Source: DASXRU01 sp039933315
GTDB taxonomy: Bacteria > Acidobacteriota > Blastocatellia > Pyrinomonadales > Pyrinomonadaceae
Direction: 5' to 3'
Assembly (NCBI GenBank): GCA_039933315.1
Contig: JBDTOI010000071.1
Span: 1 to 20,126, forward strand
DNA: 20,126 nt
This document shows, in pieces, positions 1 to 7,458 of the stretch. The stretch's first letter is position 1; each line of letters starts with the position of its first letter. Under the pieces are notes generated by a model. It was not told where the DNA came from, ran no database searches, and saw nothing but the letters and a program-made list of their open reading frames with translations. Made by a program: the position numbers and the translations under genes.

Positions 1-39
1 GCAATCGAAGGGCCCGCCCGCTACCGCAGGCGGTTCTGA
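1..39 (+). CDS. C-terminal tail of an upstream gene (partial)
   Basis: Reading from base 1, twelve codons give AIEGPARYRRRF and then TGA at 37-39, one base before the ATG of the next gene. A short, arginine-rich tail ending immediately before a start codon is what a translationally coupled upstream gene would look like. The piece is too short to identify and the open frame could be chance. Confidence 0.3.
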   Translation, partial: AIEGPARYRRRF

Positions 40-40
40 C

Positions 41-1522
41 ATGGACGACCAAACTATCCACGCCATCGTCCAGGAGATCGCTCCGGCGCTGAAGGGCCAT
101 GCGCCGGGCAAAATCTTCCAACTCTCAGAGCTTTCGCTCGCTATCGATTTTCACGCACGCGACAAAAGCTATCTGCTTATCTCTGCTGAACCTGGTCAGC
201 CTCGCCTGCACATGATCAAGCGTCGAGTTGCTGAACTGGAAAAGCAGTCGATCGGGCTGTCCTCGTTTGCTCAGGGCCTTAAAAGTGAGCTCAGCCACAC
301 GCGCGTTGAATCCGTTCAGAAAGATCCGGCAGATCGCATCGTTCGTTTCGGCTTTTCGGGTAGAAATGATCTAGGCGAAGAGGTTGCGCGTACGCTGGCG
401 GCGCAGTTAACCGGCCGGGCAGCGAACCTTTTCCTGCTCGACCAGTCGGGCATGATCATTCGCGCCCTTCGTCCCGGACGCGGCCAGGGGCAGGCTCCGG
501 GCCAGACTTACCTGCCTCCCACCCACGGGGCAAGCGCAGTGGCTCGTGACCAGAAAGAGGCCCTGAAACAGGGCGACTTCAAATCCCTCTCGGAGGCTGC
601 TGACGCCTATTACACCGGGCTGACAGAGACGCGGACATTTGCGGCGAAGGTTTCAGCTGCCCGCACGAACTTGCGCAAGAAGACCTCGCAGAAGCAAAAG
701 CTCCTGCGCCAACTCACGCAAGACCTGGCTGCACAATCGGACAGCGGGGAGCACAAGCGGATTGGCGATCTCCTGCTCGCCAATATTTCCACTGCGAAAC
801 GGCACGGAGACACAGTGCAACTAATCGATTACTTCACCGAGGACACACCTGTGGTCGAAGTTGAGGTTGCCGCGGAGTCGAGTTTGCCGGATGAGGCCGC
901 GCGTCGCTTTGCCCGCTACGCGAAGTCAAAACGTGCCGCACTGGAAATTGCCAAACGCATAGAGTCTGCACAAACCGAATTGGAAAGTCTGGAATCAAGA
1001 CAAAGCGCGCTGGAGAAAATCGTTGCCGAAGGTGACGAAGCAGCGCTGGATAGATTTACCGGTGATCACTCGGTACCGCCCGGGGCGCAAGGATCAAGGT
1101 CATTATCATCCGCCGCAGGTGGGTCTCGTAAGCGCAAGCCCGAACCCAAAATCCCCGGCGTGCGTCGCTATGTATCAACCGACGGGTACGAGATTCTGGT
1201 AGGACGCGCGGCGCGCGACAACGATCACCTGACTTTTAAAGTGGCGCGGCCCTATGATCTTTGGCTCCATGCTGCTGACTACCCCGGATCGCACGTCATC
1301 GTACGTAATCCGACGCGCAAGGAAGTACCGCATCGCACAATTATCGAAGCCGCGCAGTTAGCCGGCCAATTCTGCCATGCGCGCAAGGATGCGAAAGTAA
1401 GCGTGCATTACGCGCTACGTAAATTCCTCTCCAAGCCAAAAGGCGCTGCGCCGGGTCTGGTCCGCATGTCGAGTTTCAAGTCAATCACCGTCGCGCCGGG
1501 CGAGAGTGTTCCCCGCTTGTAG
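41..1522 (+). CDS. rqcH: NFACT / RqcH-family ribosome quality-control protein
   Basis: The 493-residue product has the layout of the NFACT (Rqc2/RqcH, formerly FbpA) family. An NFACT-N domain covers about residues 1-200 and opens with the family-like segment QTIHAIVQEIAPALKG. A helical, coiled-coil-prone middle covers about 200-335, a low-complexity basic linker 340-370, and an NFACT-R (DUF814) domain about 373-485 containing the DLWLHAADYPGSHV block. A DR pair lies at residues 98-99 (DPADR), the place where Bacillus subtilis RqcH carries the Asp-Arg needed for alanyl-tRNA binding. Known role of the family: it binds peptidyl-tRNA on split 50S subunits and adds C-terminal alanine tails that mark stalled nascent chains for degradation. 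The length is slightly below the roughly 560-570 residues usual in Firmicutes. The ATG at 41 gives a complete N-terminus, with a weak AGGCGG upstream. Family assignment is strong; activity is inferred. Confidence 0.88.
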   Translation: MDDQTIHAIVQEIAPALKGHAPGKIFQLSELSLAIDFHARDKSYLLISAEPGQPRLHMIKRRVAELEKQSIGLSSFAQGLKSELSHTRVESVQKDPADRIVRFGFSGRNDLGEEVARTLAAQLTGRAANLFLLDQSGMIIRALRPGRGQGQAPGQTYLPPTHGASAVARDQKEALKQGDFKSLSEAADAYYTGLTETRTFAAKVSAARTNLRKKTSQKQKLLRQLTQDLAAQSDSGEHKRIGDLLLANISTAKRHGDTVQLIDYFTEDTPVVEVEVAAESSLPDEAARRFARYAKSKRAALEIAKRIESAQTELESLESRQSALEKIVAEGDEAALDRFTGDHSVPPGAQGSRSLSSAAGGSRKRKPEPKIPGVRRYVSTDGYEILVGRAARDNDHLTFKVARPYDLWLHAADYPGSHVIVRNPTRKEVPHRTIIEAAQLAGQFCHARKDAKVSVHYALRKFLSKPKGAAPGLVRMSSFKSITVAPGESVPRL

Positions 1523-1525
1523 GTC

Positions 1526-1544
1526 GCAGCGTTTTGAACGCTGC
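1526..1544. terminator. Short hairpin between convergent genes, possible weak terminator
   Basis: A perfect 8-bp stem (GCAGCGTT / AACGCTGC) with a TTG loop starts 4 bases after the rqcH stop and ends 10 bases before the hicA remnant stop. Neither side carries a clear run of T, so intrinsic termination is only possible. The position between convergent genes favours a transcript-end role. It could also be a piece of a dispersed repeat. Confidence 0.35.
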
Positions 1545-1554
1545 AATCCCTTGA

Positions 1555-1777
1555 TCAGAGCAGCGCGAGGAACTCTTCTACGGTGAGACCGGCCTGTCGG
1601 ATGATTGCGCGCAGCGTGCCCCGGTCGAGTTCCTTGTGATTTGGGATGGTGGTTTGAGCAGGGCGGAGCGGTTCGCACCATCGTGATATGGCTACCGCGT
1701 TAGCGGTAAACAACAAAGCCAATCTTAACCAGCGCCTTAACACATAGGGCGCCGGAAACGACCGGCAGCTTGCTCAC
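1555..1777 (-). pseudogene. hicA: hicA toxin pseudogene (nonsense codon plus frameshift)
   Basis: Read from the GTG at 1777-1775, which overlaps the hicB stop, the frame encodes a HicA-like start, MSKLPVVSGALCVKALVKIG. After 25 codons it meets TAA at 1702-1700, where HicA proteins usually have Q in an RQRGSH motif, so a single CAA-to-TAA change explains it. The same frame continues with RGSHI, which includes the histidine expected to be catalytic, then shifts. The C-terminus, TTIPNHKELDRGTLRAIIRQ plus AGLTVEEFLALL, is in another frame, consistent with one extra base near 1660. The 223-nt span, one base more than 74 codons, fits a normal HicA length plus that insertion. HicA toxins are dsRNA-binding-fold mRNA interferases; this copy should make no active toxin unless both lesions are sequencing errors. 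A 62-codon open frame at 1555-1743 covers only the C-terminal half. Confidence 0.8.
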
Positions 1778-1983
1778 GCAGCGACCTCAACCAGCTCAAC
1801 ACGATCGTCAGGTAAGGGCTCGCCGCGTTCACGCAACACTTCCTCATGCAACGAAATCGCCTCACGCACGTTAGCAAGGGCTTCGTCTCGGGTCTTACCC
1901 TGGCTGATGCAACCAGGAAGACTCGGAACTTCGGCAACAACAAAGCCGTCGTCGCCCGGATATAAGAGAACTCGTCGTGTCAT
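1774..1983 (-). CDS. hicB: HicB-family antitoxin
   Basis: The 69-residue product matches the partial-RNase-H-fold HicB family (former UPF0150). A beta-rich start, MTRRVLLYPGDDGFVVAEVP, leads into the SLPGCISQGKTRDEALANVR hallmark, then the helix EAISLHEEVLRE and an acidic tail. HicB proteins bind and block the HicA mRNA interferase, and many also repress their own promoter. No added DNA-binding domain is visible in this short form. The gene is upstream of hicA, and its TGA overlaps the hicA GTG, an arrangement used by many hicBA pairs. There is no good Shine-Dalgarno before ATG 1983. A TACAAT box (1999-1994) lies 10 bases upstream, so a short-leader or leaderless transcript is possible, although no good -35 is seen. 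The frame stays open upstream to 2442, but homology starts at this ATG. With hicA broken, it is now an orphan antitoxin. Confidence 0.82.
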   Translation of the reverse strand: MTRRVLLYPGDDGFVVAEVPSLPGCISQGKTRDEALANVREAISLHEEVLRERGEPLPDDRVELVEVAA

Positions 1984-2286
1984 AGTGAGAGGGATTGTAT
2001 CCAACCTGGCGCTACATGAACAGTTGAATTCGATAGGCGGCGCCTTGACGCTCGCTTTTGCACCGCAGGGCACAATGTCTCGTTCCTTTTTCGAGACGAT
2101 AGCCGTGCCATCATTGACTGAAACCGTGATTTGACGTAAAAGTTTGCTGCTCTTCCAGTAACAGGGTGTTCCACCGTTGCGCCCTGTGGGATCATTTCCA
2201 GCACCGCTTTTCACTATCTGGATCAGCGCCCACGGATCAATCCGTTCTTCCTTAATCGACGCTTCCCGATCGCGCGCAAAGGAGCA
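1984..2286. other. Divergent spacer between hicB and the SIR2 gene
   Basis: About 300 bases separate the hicB start (minus strand) from the SIR2 gene start (plus strand), so this should hold both promoters. I see no convincing complete promoter, operator palindrome or conserved reading frame. The hicB frame is open throughout on the minus strand, but its translation does not resemble a known domain. Confidence 0.5.
2278..2284 (+). promoter_or_regulatory. Shine-Dalgarno site AAAGGAG of the SIR2 gene
   Basis: AAAGGAG ends 2 bases before the first ATG (2287) and 5 bases before the second, adjacent ATG (2290). Spacing favours initiation at 2290, which would remove only one residue. Confidence 0.6.
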
Positions 2287-3282
2287 ATGATGTCCTCTAC
2301 CGAAGCCAACCTTTCTTCCAATCCAAATCCGCCCGATGCGGCAGCCGCGCTCAGGCAACGGCAGTACGAAATGCGCGTGCGGAATATTGGCGAGATGGTG
2401 CAACGGAAGGAGTGCATCCTTTTTCTTGGTTCGGCCATTCACGCTCCCTCTCCCAGCGGATCGCTGTACGATTATCCGGCTAGCAAGTGCCCGCCGATCG
2501 GTGGCCAGTTATCCGATCTTCTAGCCACCGAGTGTGGTTACCCGGCCGATCAGGATCGCTGGAACCTGCAACGCGTGTCCTGGTACTACGAGTGGCAGGC
2601 GGGGTTTCGCTCGGAACTGGTGCGCGAGGTTCGCGATGCCGTGCACAAGGACCGGGAGCCGTCGCCGATACTGCGCGCTCTGGCCCGCCTCGGTTTTCCC
2701 ATCATAATCACGACCAACTACGATCAGCTTTATGAACGCGCTCTAACGCAAATCGCCCAGGAGCGAGCGCGCAAAGATCAGAAATCCGAGGCCGAAGTCA
2801 CTGCCACAAAAGCTAACTTCGATAAATGTGTCTATTCGCCGAAGAGCACAGTGCGCACTAACGACTGTTCGCCCGAGCCCTCGCAAGCTCGCCCGTACAT
2901 GTTGAAAATTCATGGCGATCTGGATCAGGCCGAGTCAATCGTTATCACCGATGAGGACTACATTCAGTTCGTCCTGCGCATGGGCGACAAGCACCCTTAT
3001 CACCCGGTGGGGAAGAATGTGCTGACCCACCTGATCAAGTGGCCCACGTTGTTCATCGGCTACCGCCTCAGCGATTACAACCTGCGACTGCTCTTCAAGA
3101 CGCTGCGCTGGAAAATGGATCGGGCAAACATCCCGGCGTCTTATGCCGTGGATCTGAGGCCTGACGTCCTGATTCGTGCCTCTATGGAAAACCAGCAAAT
3201 CGTCAGTTTCATTGAGAAGAATCTTTGGGACTTCGTGCCCGACCTTTACAAGGCAGTGACGGGCGAGGAGATGCCGAAATGA
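2287..3282 (+). CDS. SIR2-like domain protein, putative NAD-consuming effector
   Basis: The 331-residue protein shows the SIR2-like (SIR2_2 type) Rossmann pattern. A glycine-rich NAD-binding start (LFLGSAIHAPSP, residues 45-56) is followed by the TTNYDQLYERAL block (142-153), with the Asn/Asp pair typical of these domains. The candidate catalytic histidine sits in KIHGDLD (207-213), then TDEDYIQF (221-228) and FIGYRLSDYNLR (256-267). The same motif order occurs in the SIR2 domains of anti-phage proteins such as ThsA, DSR and Avs5, which destroy NAD+ when triggered. There is no signal peptide or membrane segment, so it should be cytoplasmic. Its TGA overlaps the start of the STAND ATPase gene by four bases (ATGA), which indicates coupled translation and a joint function. 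NADase activity is inferred; deacylase or NAD sensing is less likely for this subfamily. Confidence 0.82.
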   Translation: MMSSTEANLSSNPNPPDAAAALRQRQYEMRVRNIGEMVQRKECILFLGSAIHAPSPSGSLYDYPASKCPPIGGQLSDLLATECGYPADQDRWNLQRVSWYYEWQAGFRSELVREVRDAVHKDREPSPILRALARLGFPIIITTNYDQLYERALTQIAQERARKDQKSEAEVTATKANFDKCVYSPKSTVRTNDCSPEPSQARPYMLKIHGDLDQAESIVITDEDYIQFVLRMGDKHPYHPVGKNVLTHLIKWPTLFIGYRLSDYNLRLLFKTLRWKMDRANIPASYAVDLRPDVLIRASMENQQIVSFIEKNLWDFVPDLYKAVTGEEMPK

Positions 3283-5738
3283 CCACCGCAGTCGTGGCGC
3301 CGCCCCTACCGGAAGCTCCCTACCGTGGCATCCAGCCATTCCGCTTTATCGACCAGCAGATTTTCGCTGCCCGCGAAGAGGAGACCTGGACACTCCTGTC
3401 GAACGTCACGCTTTACCGCGCGGTTCTCCTGTACGGCGATTCCGGCACGGGCAAGTCGTCCCTCGTCAACGCCGGATTGTTACCCCAGGCAATCAAAGAA
3501 AACTATCTGCCCGATCGTTTGCGCGTACAGCCCTTTGCCGGGCGCGAAATCAAAGTCGAACGGATACGCATGTCCGGGCCAGAAGACCCGGCTACCTACC
3601 TGCCATCGAACTTCGCCGCGGCTGACACCGACACGGCGGCGGAGAGTATCGAGTTATCGCTGGCTGACTTCCGCGCCCGCCTGGAATCGTTTCGCCAGGC
3701 TCCTGACGAAGCTGATTCAGGTGAGCTTTTTCGCGCGCCACGCACCACGCCGCGGCCGCTACTGATCTTCGATCAGTTCGAAGAGTTTATTACCCTGTTT
3801 GAAGAGGCGCAGCGTGTGGGCACGAGTGAAGAGACCAGGCGGGCCCTGGAACAAGTGCCGGCGGCGCAGCGAGACATTCTTAACATGCTGGTCGAGTTTA
3901 TTCAGGACGATACTCTGCCAATCAAGATCCTGTTCGCCTTCCGCGAAGACTACCTGGCCAAATTAAGCATCCTGTTTGACCATTGTCCTGAACTCCTGGA
4001 TCAGGCGCAGCGCTTATTGCCACCGGCGATCGCTCAGTTGCCGCAAATCATCCGGGCGCCGTTCAACGATCCCGCTTTGCGCGCCCATTTCCTGAAACAT
4101 TCCGAAGATGGCAGTTCCGAGATCAGCGAGCCGCTGGCGCAGAAAATCGCCGCCGCATTGGGCCGTCGCAGCGAGGGCGACACCGCGAACCTTACCGAGT
4201 TGCAGATTGTCTGCCAGCGCTTATGGCACGCGCGTGATCCGGAGAAAATGTTCGCCCGGGATGGCCTTGAGGGACTACTGAAGGACTATGGCACCGACGT
4301 GTTCGAGCACTTCACGCCGGATGAGCGGACTGCGGCGATAATCCTGCTATCCCACATGATCACCGCCTCAAACACGCGCAACATAATCTCTGAAGATGAC
4401 CTGATGAGTCGCAGCGCACAATTCGGGGTGGACCGCACACAGTGCCGCGCCGCCCTCACCGCCCTTTCGCGCAGCCAGATTGTGCGTCGCGAACCCCGGC
4501 ACAGCATTTACTTCTACGAGATTACGAGCGAATACCTTGTGCCCTGGATCAAGGAGAGCGTGGCCAGGCACAAATCGGCTGAGGAGCGCCGTTTGGCCCA
4601 GGAGGCCCAGCAAAAGTTAGAAGAAGAACGGGCCCTGGCGGTGGCAAGGCTGGAGGCCGAGGAACGTCGCGGGAGATTACTCAGGCGCTTGCTGACGGCG
4701 ATGATCCTGCTGATGATTGCTGTGATCATCCTCGGAATTGTTGCCTACCGGCAATACCGGCGTTTGGCTGCAGCCGAGGCCAGGGCGCAGGCCAGCCAGG
4801 AACAAACAGAACAGATACTTAACTCGCTCAAGCTAGTTACCAGTCAGAATCCGGACGAAAGCCTGAAGGGTATCAAGCAGGTCGAGGAACTGGTAAACGA
4901 TAAGAAACTCAGCTCTGACCTGGCGTTCGCGGCGATCCAGCCCGCTCTTGCCAGCCAGGATAAGCGGGTACGACAAGCCGGGTATGACCTCGTCTTGCAG
5001 ACCGCGCAGACCAATCCAACCGTCACTCAAACTTTGGTTCAGGCAGCACAGACTAACGACACCCTGGCCCAGCAGCTCCCCGCCCGCTTCTTCATACACA
5101 TATCCGACGAGAGCCAGCGTGCCCAGGCTCAACAGATCGCCGGTCTGTTGAAGAAGAAAGGTTACCTGGTGCCCAAGATTCTGAATGTCGGGGACAAGGG
5201 TGTGAAGAGCAACCAACTCCGGTACTTCCGCGATTCGGATCCCGGCTTCCCTGCGCCGCAGGAGATTGTGACAATGCTCAACAACGCCAGGGCGGGCAAG
5301 TGGAACCCAAGGCGAATTACGGGCTTGGAGCAATCCACCAAAGTGCCGCCCGGCCAATTCGAGATCTGGTTTGAGAGTGTGGCGCCGGTCCAGACTGAGG
5401 CGAAGGTGTCTAAAGGATCACTTAGCCTGAATCTGATAGACGCGGAGGATGGCAAGCAAGTCGGTGCAAACGCGAGGCTCACCCTTCGCAACCTCAGCAA
5501 GGGTCAGGGCGAAACGACCTTGAGCGGCACAAACGTCAACTTAGATGAAGGTGATTATGAAGTCTCCGTGACCGTTCCGGGGTACAAATCCGCTAACCGC
5601 AAATTCTCAATCAAGAGTGGTCAGCCGTCCACAGTGTCATTGAGGTTGATCAGGGAGAAGAGCGGGTACGGGCCCGAGCAGGGGCCTTATAATCCCAAAA
5701 AGCCTAACGAGCAGCTCAGGCAGTACACAAAGCCTTAG
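3279..5738 (+). CDS. Transmembrane STAND NTPase (nSTAND1-like) with C-terminal sensor-like domains
   Basis: Start chosen at ATG 3279: it overlaps the SIR2 stop as ATGA and has GAGGAG 8 bases upstream; the frame is open back to 3225. The 819-residue product begins with PYRGIQPFRFIDQQIF, a STAND-type entry. Walker A is GDSGTGKSS (53-61), Walker B LLIFDQFEEF (161-170), and a sensor-like FAFREDYLAKL follows (219-229). About 340-425 looks like a winged helix, then comes a charged coiled coil (430-470) and one membrane helix (471-489). After the membrane there are alpha-helical repeats (about 505-600), a compact domain (about 602-700) reminiscent of SPOR/LytR_C-like folds (QQIAGLLKKKGYLVPKI, QLRYFRD, QFEIWFE), a PEGA/Ig-like beta domain (about 713-792) and a Lys/Pro-rich tail. 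STAND ATPases are ligand-triggered oligomerising switches. Here the NTPase should be cytoplasmic and the C-terminal half outside the membrane. The overlap with the SIR2 gene suggests it controls that protein. Confidence 0.83.
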   Translation: MTTAVVAPPLPEAPYRGIQPFRFIDQQIFAAREEETWTLLSNVTLYRAVLLYGDSGTGKSSLVNAGLLPQAIKENYLPDRLRVQPFAGREIKVERIRMSGPEDPATYLPSNFAAADTDTAAESIELSLADFRARLESFRQAPDEADSGELFRAPRTTPRPLLIFDQFEEFITLFEEAQRVGTSEETRRALEQVPAAQRDILNMLVEFIQDDTLPIKILFAFREDYLAKLSILFDHCPELLDQAQRLLPPAIAQLPQIIRAPFNDPALRAHFLKHSEDGSSEISEPLAQKIAAALGRRSEGDTANLTELQIVCQRLWHARDPEKMFARDGLEGLLKDYGTDVFEHFTPDERTAAIILLSHMITASNTRNIISEDDLMSRSAQFGVDRTQCRAALTALSRSQIVRREPRHSIYFYEITSEYLVPWIKESVARHKSAEERRLAQEAQQKLEEERALAVARLEAEERRGRLLRRLLTAMILLMIAVIILGIVAYRQYRRLAAAEARAQASQEQTEQILNSLKLVTSQNPDESLKGIKQVEELVNDKKLSSDLAFAAIQPALASQDKRVRQAGYDLVLQTAQTNPTVTQTLVQAAQTNDTLAQQLPARFFIHISDESQRAQAQQIAGLLKKKGYLVPKILNVGDKGVKSNQLRYFRDSDPGFPAPQEIVTMLNNARAGKWNPRRITGLEQSTKVPPGQFEIWFESVAPVQTEAKVSKGSLSLNLIDAEDGKQVGANARLTLRNLSKGQGETTLSGTNVNLDEGDYEVSVTVPGYKSANRKFSIKSGQPSTVSLRLIREKSGYGPEQGPYNPKKPNEQLRQYTKP

Positions 5739-5761
5739 TTGTTTATTGGCTCAGTCCTGAC

Positions 5762-5927
5762 GGTAACAATATACCTTGGTCATCAATGTCCGACATGCTT
5801 TAGCTTGTCGTCGCGATTCGCAAACACTCAGCAATGATACTACCCGTAACGTCCCACATTGAGAGTTCCCAAGCTAGACGACAAGCTGAAGCATGTCGGA
5901 CATTGATGAGCCAAGTATATTGTTGCC
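5762..5927. repeat. MITE-like inverted-repeat element, 51-bp arms
   Basis: The segment at 5762-5812 is repeated in inverted orientation at 5877-5927, with 46 of 51 positions matching by hand alignment and a 64-base centre. Each arm also contains a smaller near-palindrome (GACATGCT-TT-AGCTTGTC in the left arm, GACAAGCT-GA-AGCATGTC in the right). No target-site duplication is obvious and no transposase is encoded. It fills most of the 284-base gap between the convergent STAND and DoxX genes and could fold into a long hairpin that ends transcription from both sides. It is probably a non-autonomous mobile or REP-like repeat. Confidence 0.8.
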
Positions 5928-6022
5928 CTTGAGAGGCCGGGCTAAATTCATACCGACGCTACGCGTCGAAGACACGTTGACCGTCATGCTCCTCACATGG
6001 TTAGCCAGGACTTCTCAGAATG

Positions 6023-6427
6023 TCAGGCAGCGGTAGCGTCCCCACTTGGCGCCCGCGGAACAACGGGGAATGTGTACCAATAAGCGAGGGCCATCAACGC
6101 AAATTGCAGCGGCAGCCTTAACCACAAAACAACGCCGCTATACTCTGGAAAAAGCCCATGGTTGACTGCCATATGGATATTGGCGGGAAAGACAGCGATC
6201 AGCAGGGCGATCAGTCCCCAGGCTGCAATGTGCGTAAACGCCCTTAGCAGAAGCAATATACCCAGAACAATTTCAAAAAGGCCGCTGAGATAAACGAGCA
6301 GCAGATGCCATGGTAGATAAGAGGGCATGATCTTTAGATAGAAGGTAGGGCTGATGAAATGGTTGAAGCCCGCCAGCACGAAGAAAGCTGCCAATAGATA
6401 TTTGAGGATGGGCTTGAGTCTCCGCAC
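6023..6427 (-). CDS. DoxX-like small integral membrane protein
   Basis: The 134-residue protein has four hydrophobic helices (about residues 8-27, 42-62, 67-85 and 99-120) and the DoxX-family style start LAAFFVLAGFNHFISPTFYL, followed by a YLSGLFEIVLGILLL helix. DoxX-like proteins are inner-membrane proteins, some linked to redox or quinone chemistry, most of unknown role. Translation probably starts at GTG 6427, with a GAG six bases upstream. It lies 78 bases downstream of the alpha/beta hydrolase gene on the same strand and may share its transcript. The family call is good; the function is unknown. Confidence 0.72.
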   Translation of the reverse strand: MRRLKPILKYLLAAFFVLAGFNHFISPTFYLKIMPSYLPWHLLLVYLSGLFEIVLGILLLLRAFTHIAAWGLIALLIAVFPANIHMAVNHGLFPEYSGVVLWLRLPLQFALMALAYWYTFPVVPRAPSGDATAA

Positions 6428-6505
6428 AGGATCTCGCAGCTGGCTATAACTTTCCGACTCCCTTAACTCCTGATCGGCCCGCTTTCAGCGGTGGTGTTCC
6501 CCGAC

Positions 6506-7432
6506 CTAAGGAGACGTTCGCTGATGGCGTGTCTTTACCATCAACAAGGACCGTACCGCCTTCTCCACCGCCGGCCAGGCCGAAGATTGAGGAGCGATCA
6601 AATCGAAGTGCCCGGCGTTGGCGACGATAGTGAGTCGGACACGGTCTCCTTGCTTCCTCGCGGCAGTCTCATAGTCTCTACTGAAATCAGCGAGCACAAT
6701 ATTATCAAGCGCGCCGTGTATCAAGTGCTGTTCGACTTTGAGCGGCAACAGCTCAATAGGCGAGGTCTGTTCATATCTGTACGGAAATTCTTCTGGTGGT
6801 CCGCCCAGCAGCTTGTTTACAGCTTCGCCGCAGTTTGGTCGATACCTTCGCAGATCCGTAATGCCGGCCAGCGAAACGATCCCTCGCAAACGCAAAGGAT
6901 AGTTGGAGTACAAAAGACTATCTTTCGCTAAACGAGGCCGCGCGGCCAACCAGAGGGCCAACTGCCCACCGGCAGAGTGGCCAATTACTATGACGCGCTT
7001 AAGATCGAGAGGATATGAGCGCGCCAGAACCCGCAGATAATCCGTACCACTGGCAACGTCGGCAAAGGTGCCCGGGAACCCGGCTCCGGGATTCCCTATG
7101 CGACGATATTCCAGGCTCCATGTTGCTACACCCAACCGGGTAAGGCTGGCATTGAAATTCGCAATATGACTGAGCGAATACTCTGAGTACCAGCAACCCC
7201 CGTGAATCACCACCACAACCGGATAAGGTCCTTTCCTCTGCGGCAACCGCAACTCACCAAACTGAGAAGGATCGTTTCCGTAGGAGACCAGATGGGCCCC
7301 CGGGGGCACCGGCAGTTTCTTTATGTCTGCAAAAGTCAGGTTCTGAGCAGCAAGTGATTGAAGGCTGCACAGGGAAACGGCCGCCAGGCAGCCGAGGAAG
7401 AAAATGGTTTTTCCTCTTAAGCTTAAACTCAT
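6506..7432 (-). CDS. Secreted alpha/beta hydrolase (BD-FAE/esterase-lipase type)
   Basis: The 308-residue product starts with a signal peptide (hydrophobic core about 9-24, probable cut after LAAQ near 30). It then shows the hydrolase landmarks: the oxyanion-hole motif VVVIHGGCW (74-81), the nucleophile elbow GHSAGG with Ser153, an acid in IHGALDN (Asp243) and the last triad member in AGHFDLI (His275). An HGG motif near the N-terminus with GHSAGG is typical of the carboxylesterase/BD-FAE group acting on ester or peptide bonds of small substrates. The substrate cannot be read from the sequence. It is exported, probably periplasmic. It begins 26 bases after the stop of the NTF2-like gene, so the two are likely cotranscribed. 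Confidence 0.82.
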   Translation of the reverse strand: MSLSLRGKTIFFLGCLAAVSLCSLQSLAAQNLTFADIKKLPVPPGAHLVSYGNDPSQFGELRLPQRKGPYPVVVVIHGGCWYSEYSLSHIANFNASLTRLGVATWSLEYRRIGNPGAGFPGTFADVASGTDYLRVLARSYPLDLKRVIVIGHSAGGQLALWLAARPRLAKDSLLYSNYPLRLRGIVSLAGITDLRRYRPNCGEAVNKLLGGPPEEFPYRYEQTSPIELLPLKVEQHLIHGALDNIVLADFSRDYETAARKQGDRVRLTIVANAGHFDLIAPQSSAWPAVEKAVRSLLMVKTRHQRTSP

Positions 7433-7458
7433 TGTCTGCCCAGCTGGACCAACCCCGG

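Noticed and set aside
1555..1743. The 62-codon frame as an intact short HicA toxin
   Set aside because: Only its C-terminal half matches HicA. Its first 25 or so residues are out of frame relative to the HicA N-terminal sequence, including the GSH motif, which is found in another frame.
1774..2442. A 222-codon minus-strand frame that would give HicB a 153-residue N-terminal extension overlapping the SIR2 gene
   Set aside because: Homology to HicB begins exactly at the internal ATG 1983. The upstream translation shows no recognisable domain, and its first part runs antisense through the well-supported SIR2 coding start.
3225..3278. Upstream extension of the STAND NTPase gene by 18 codons
   Set aside because: It would read through the end of the SIR2 gene in another frame. 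The ATG at 3279 has a good ribosome site and the typical ATGA coupling, and the homology begins after it.
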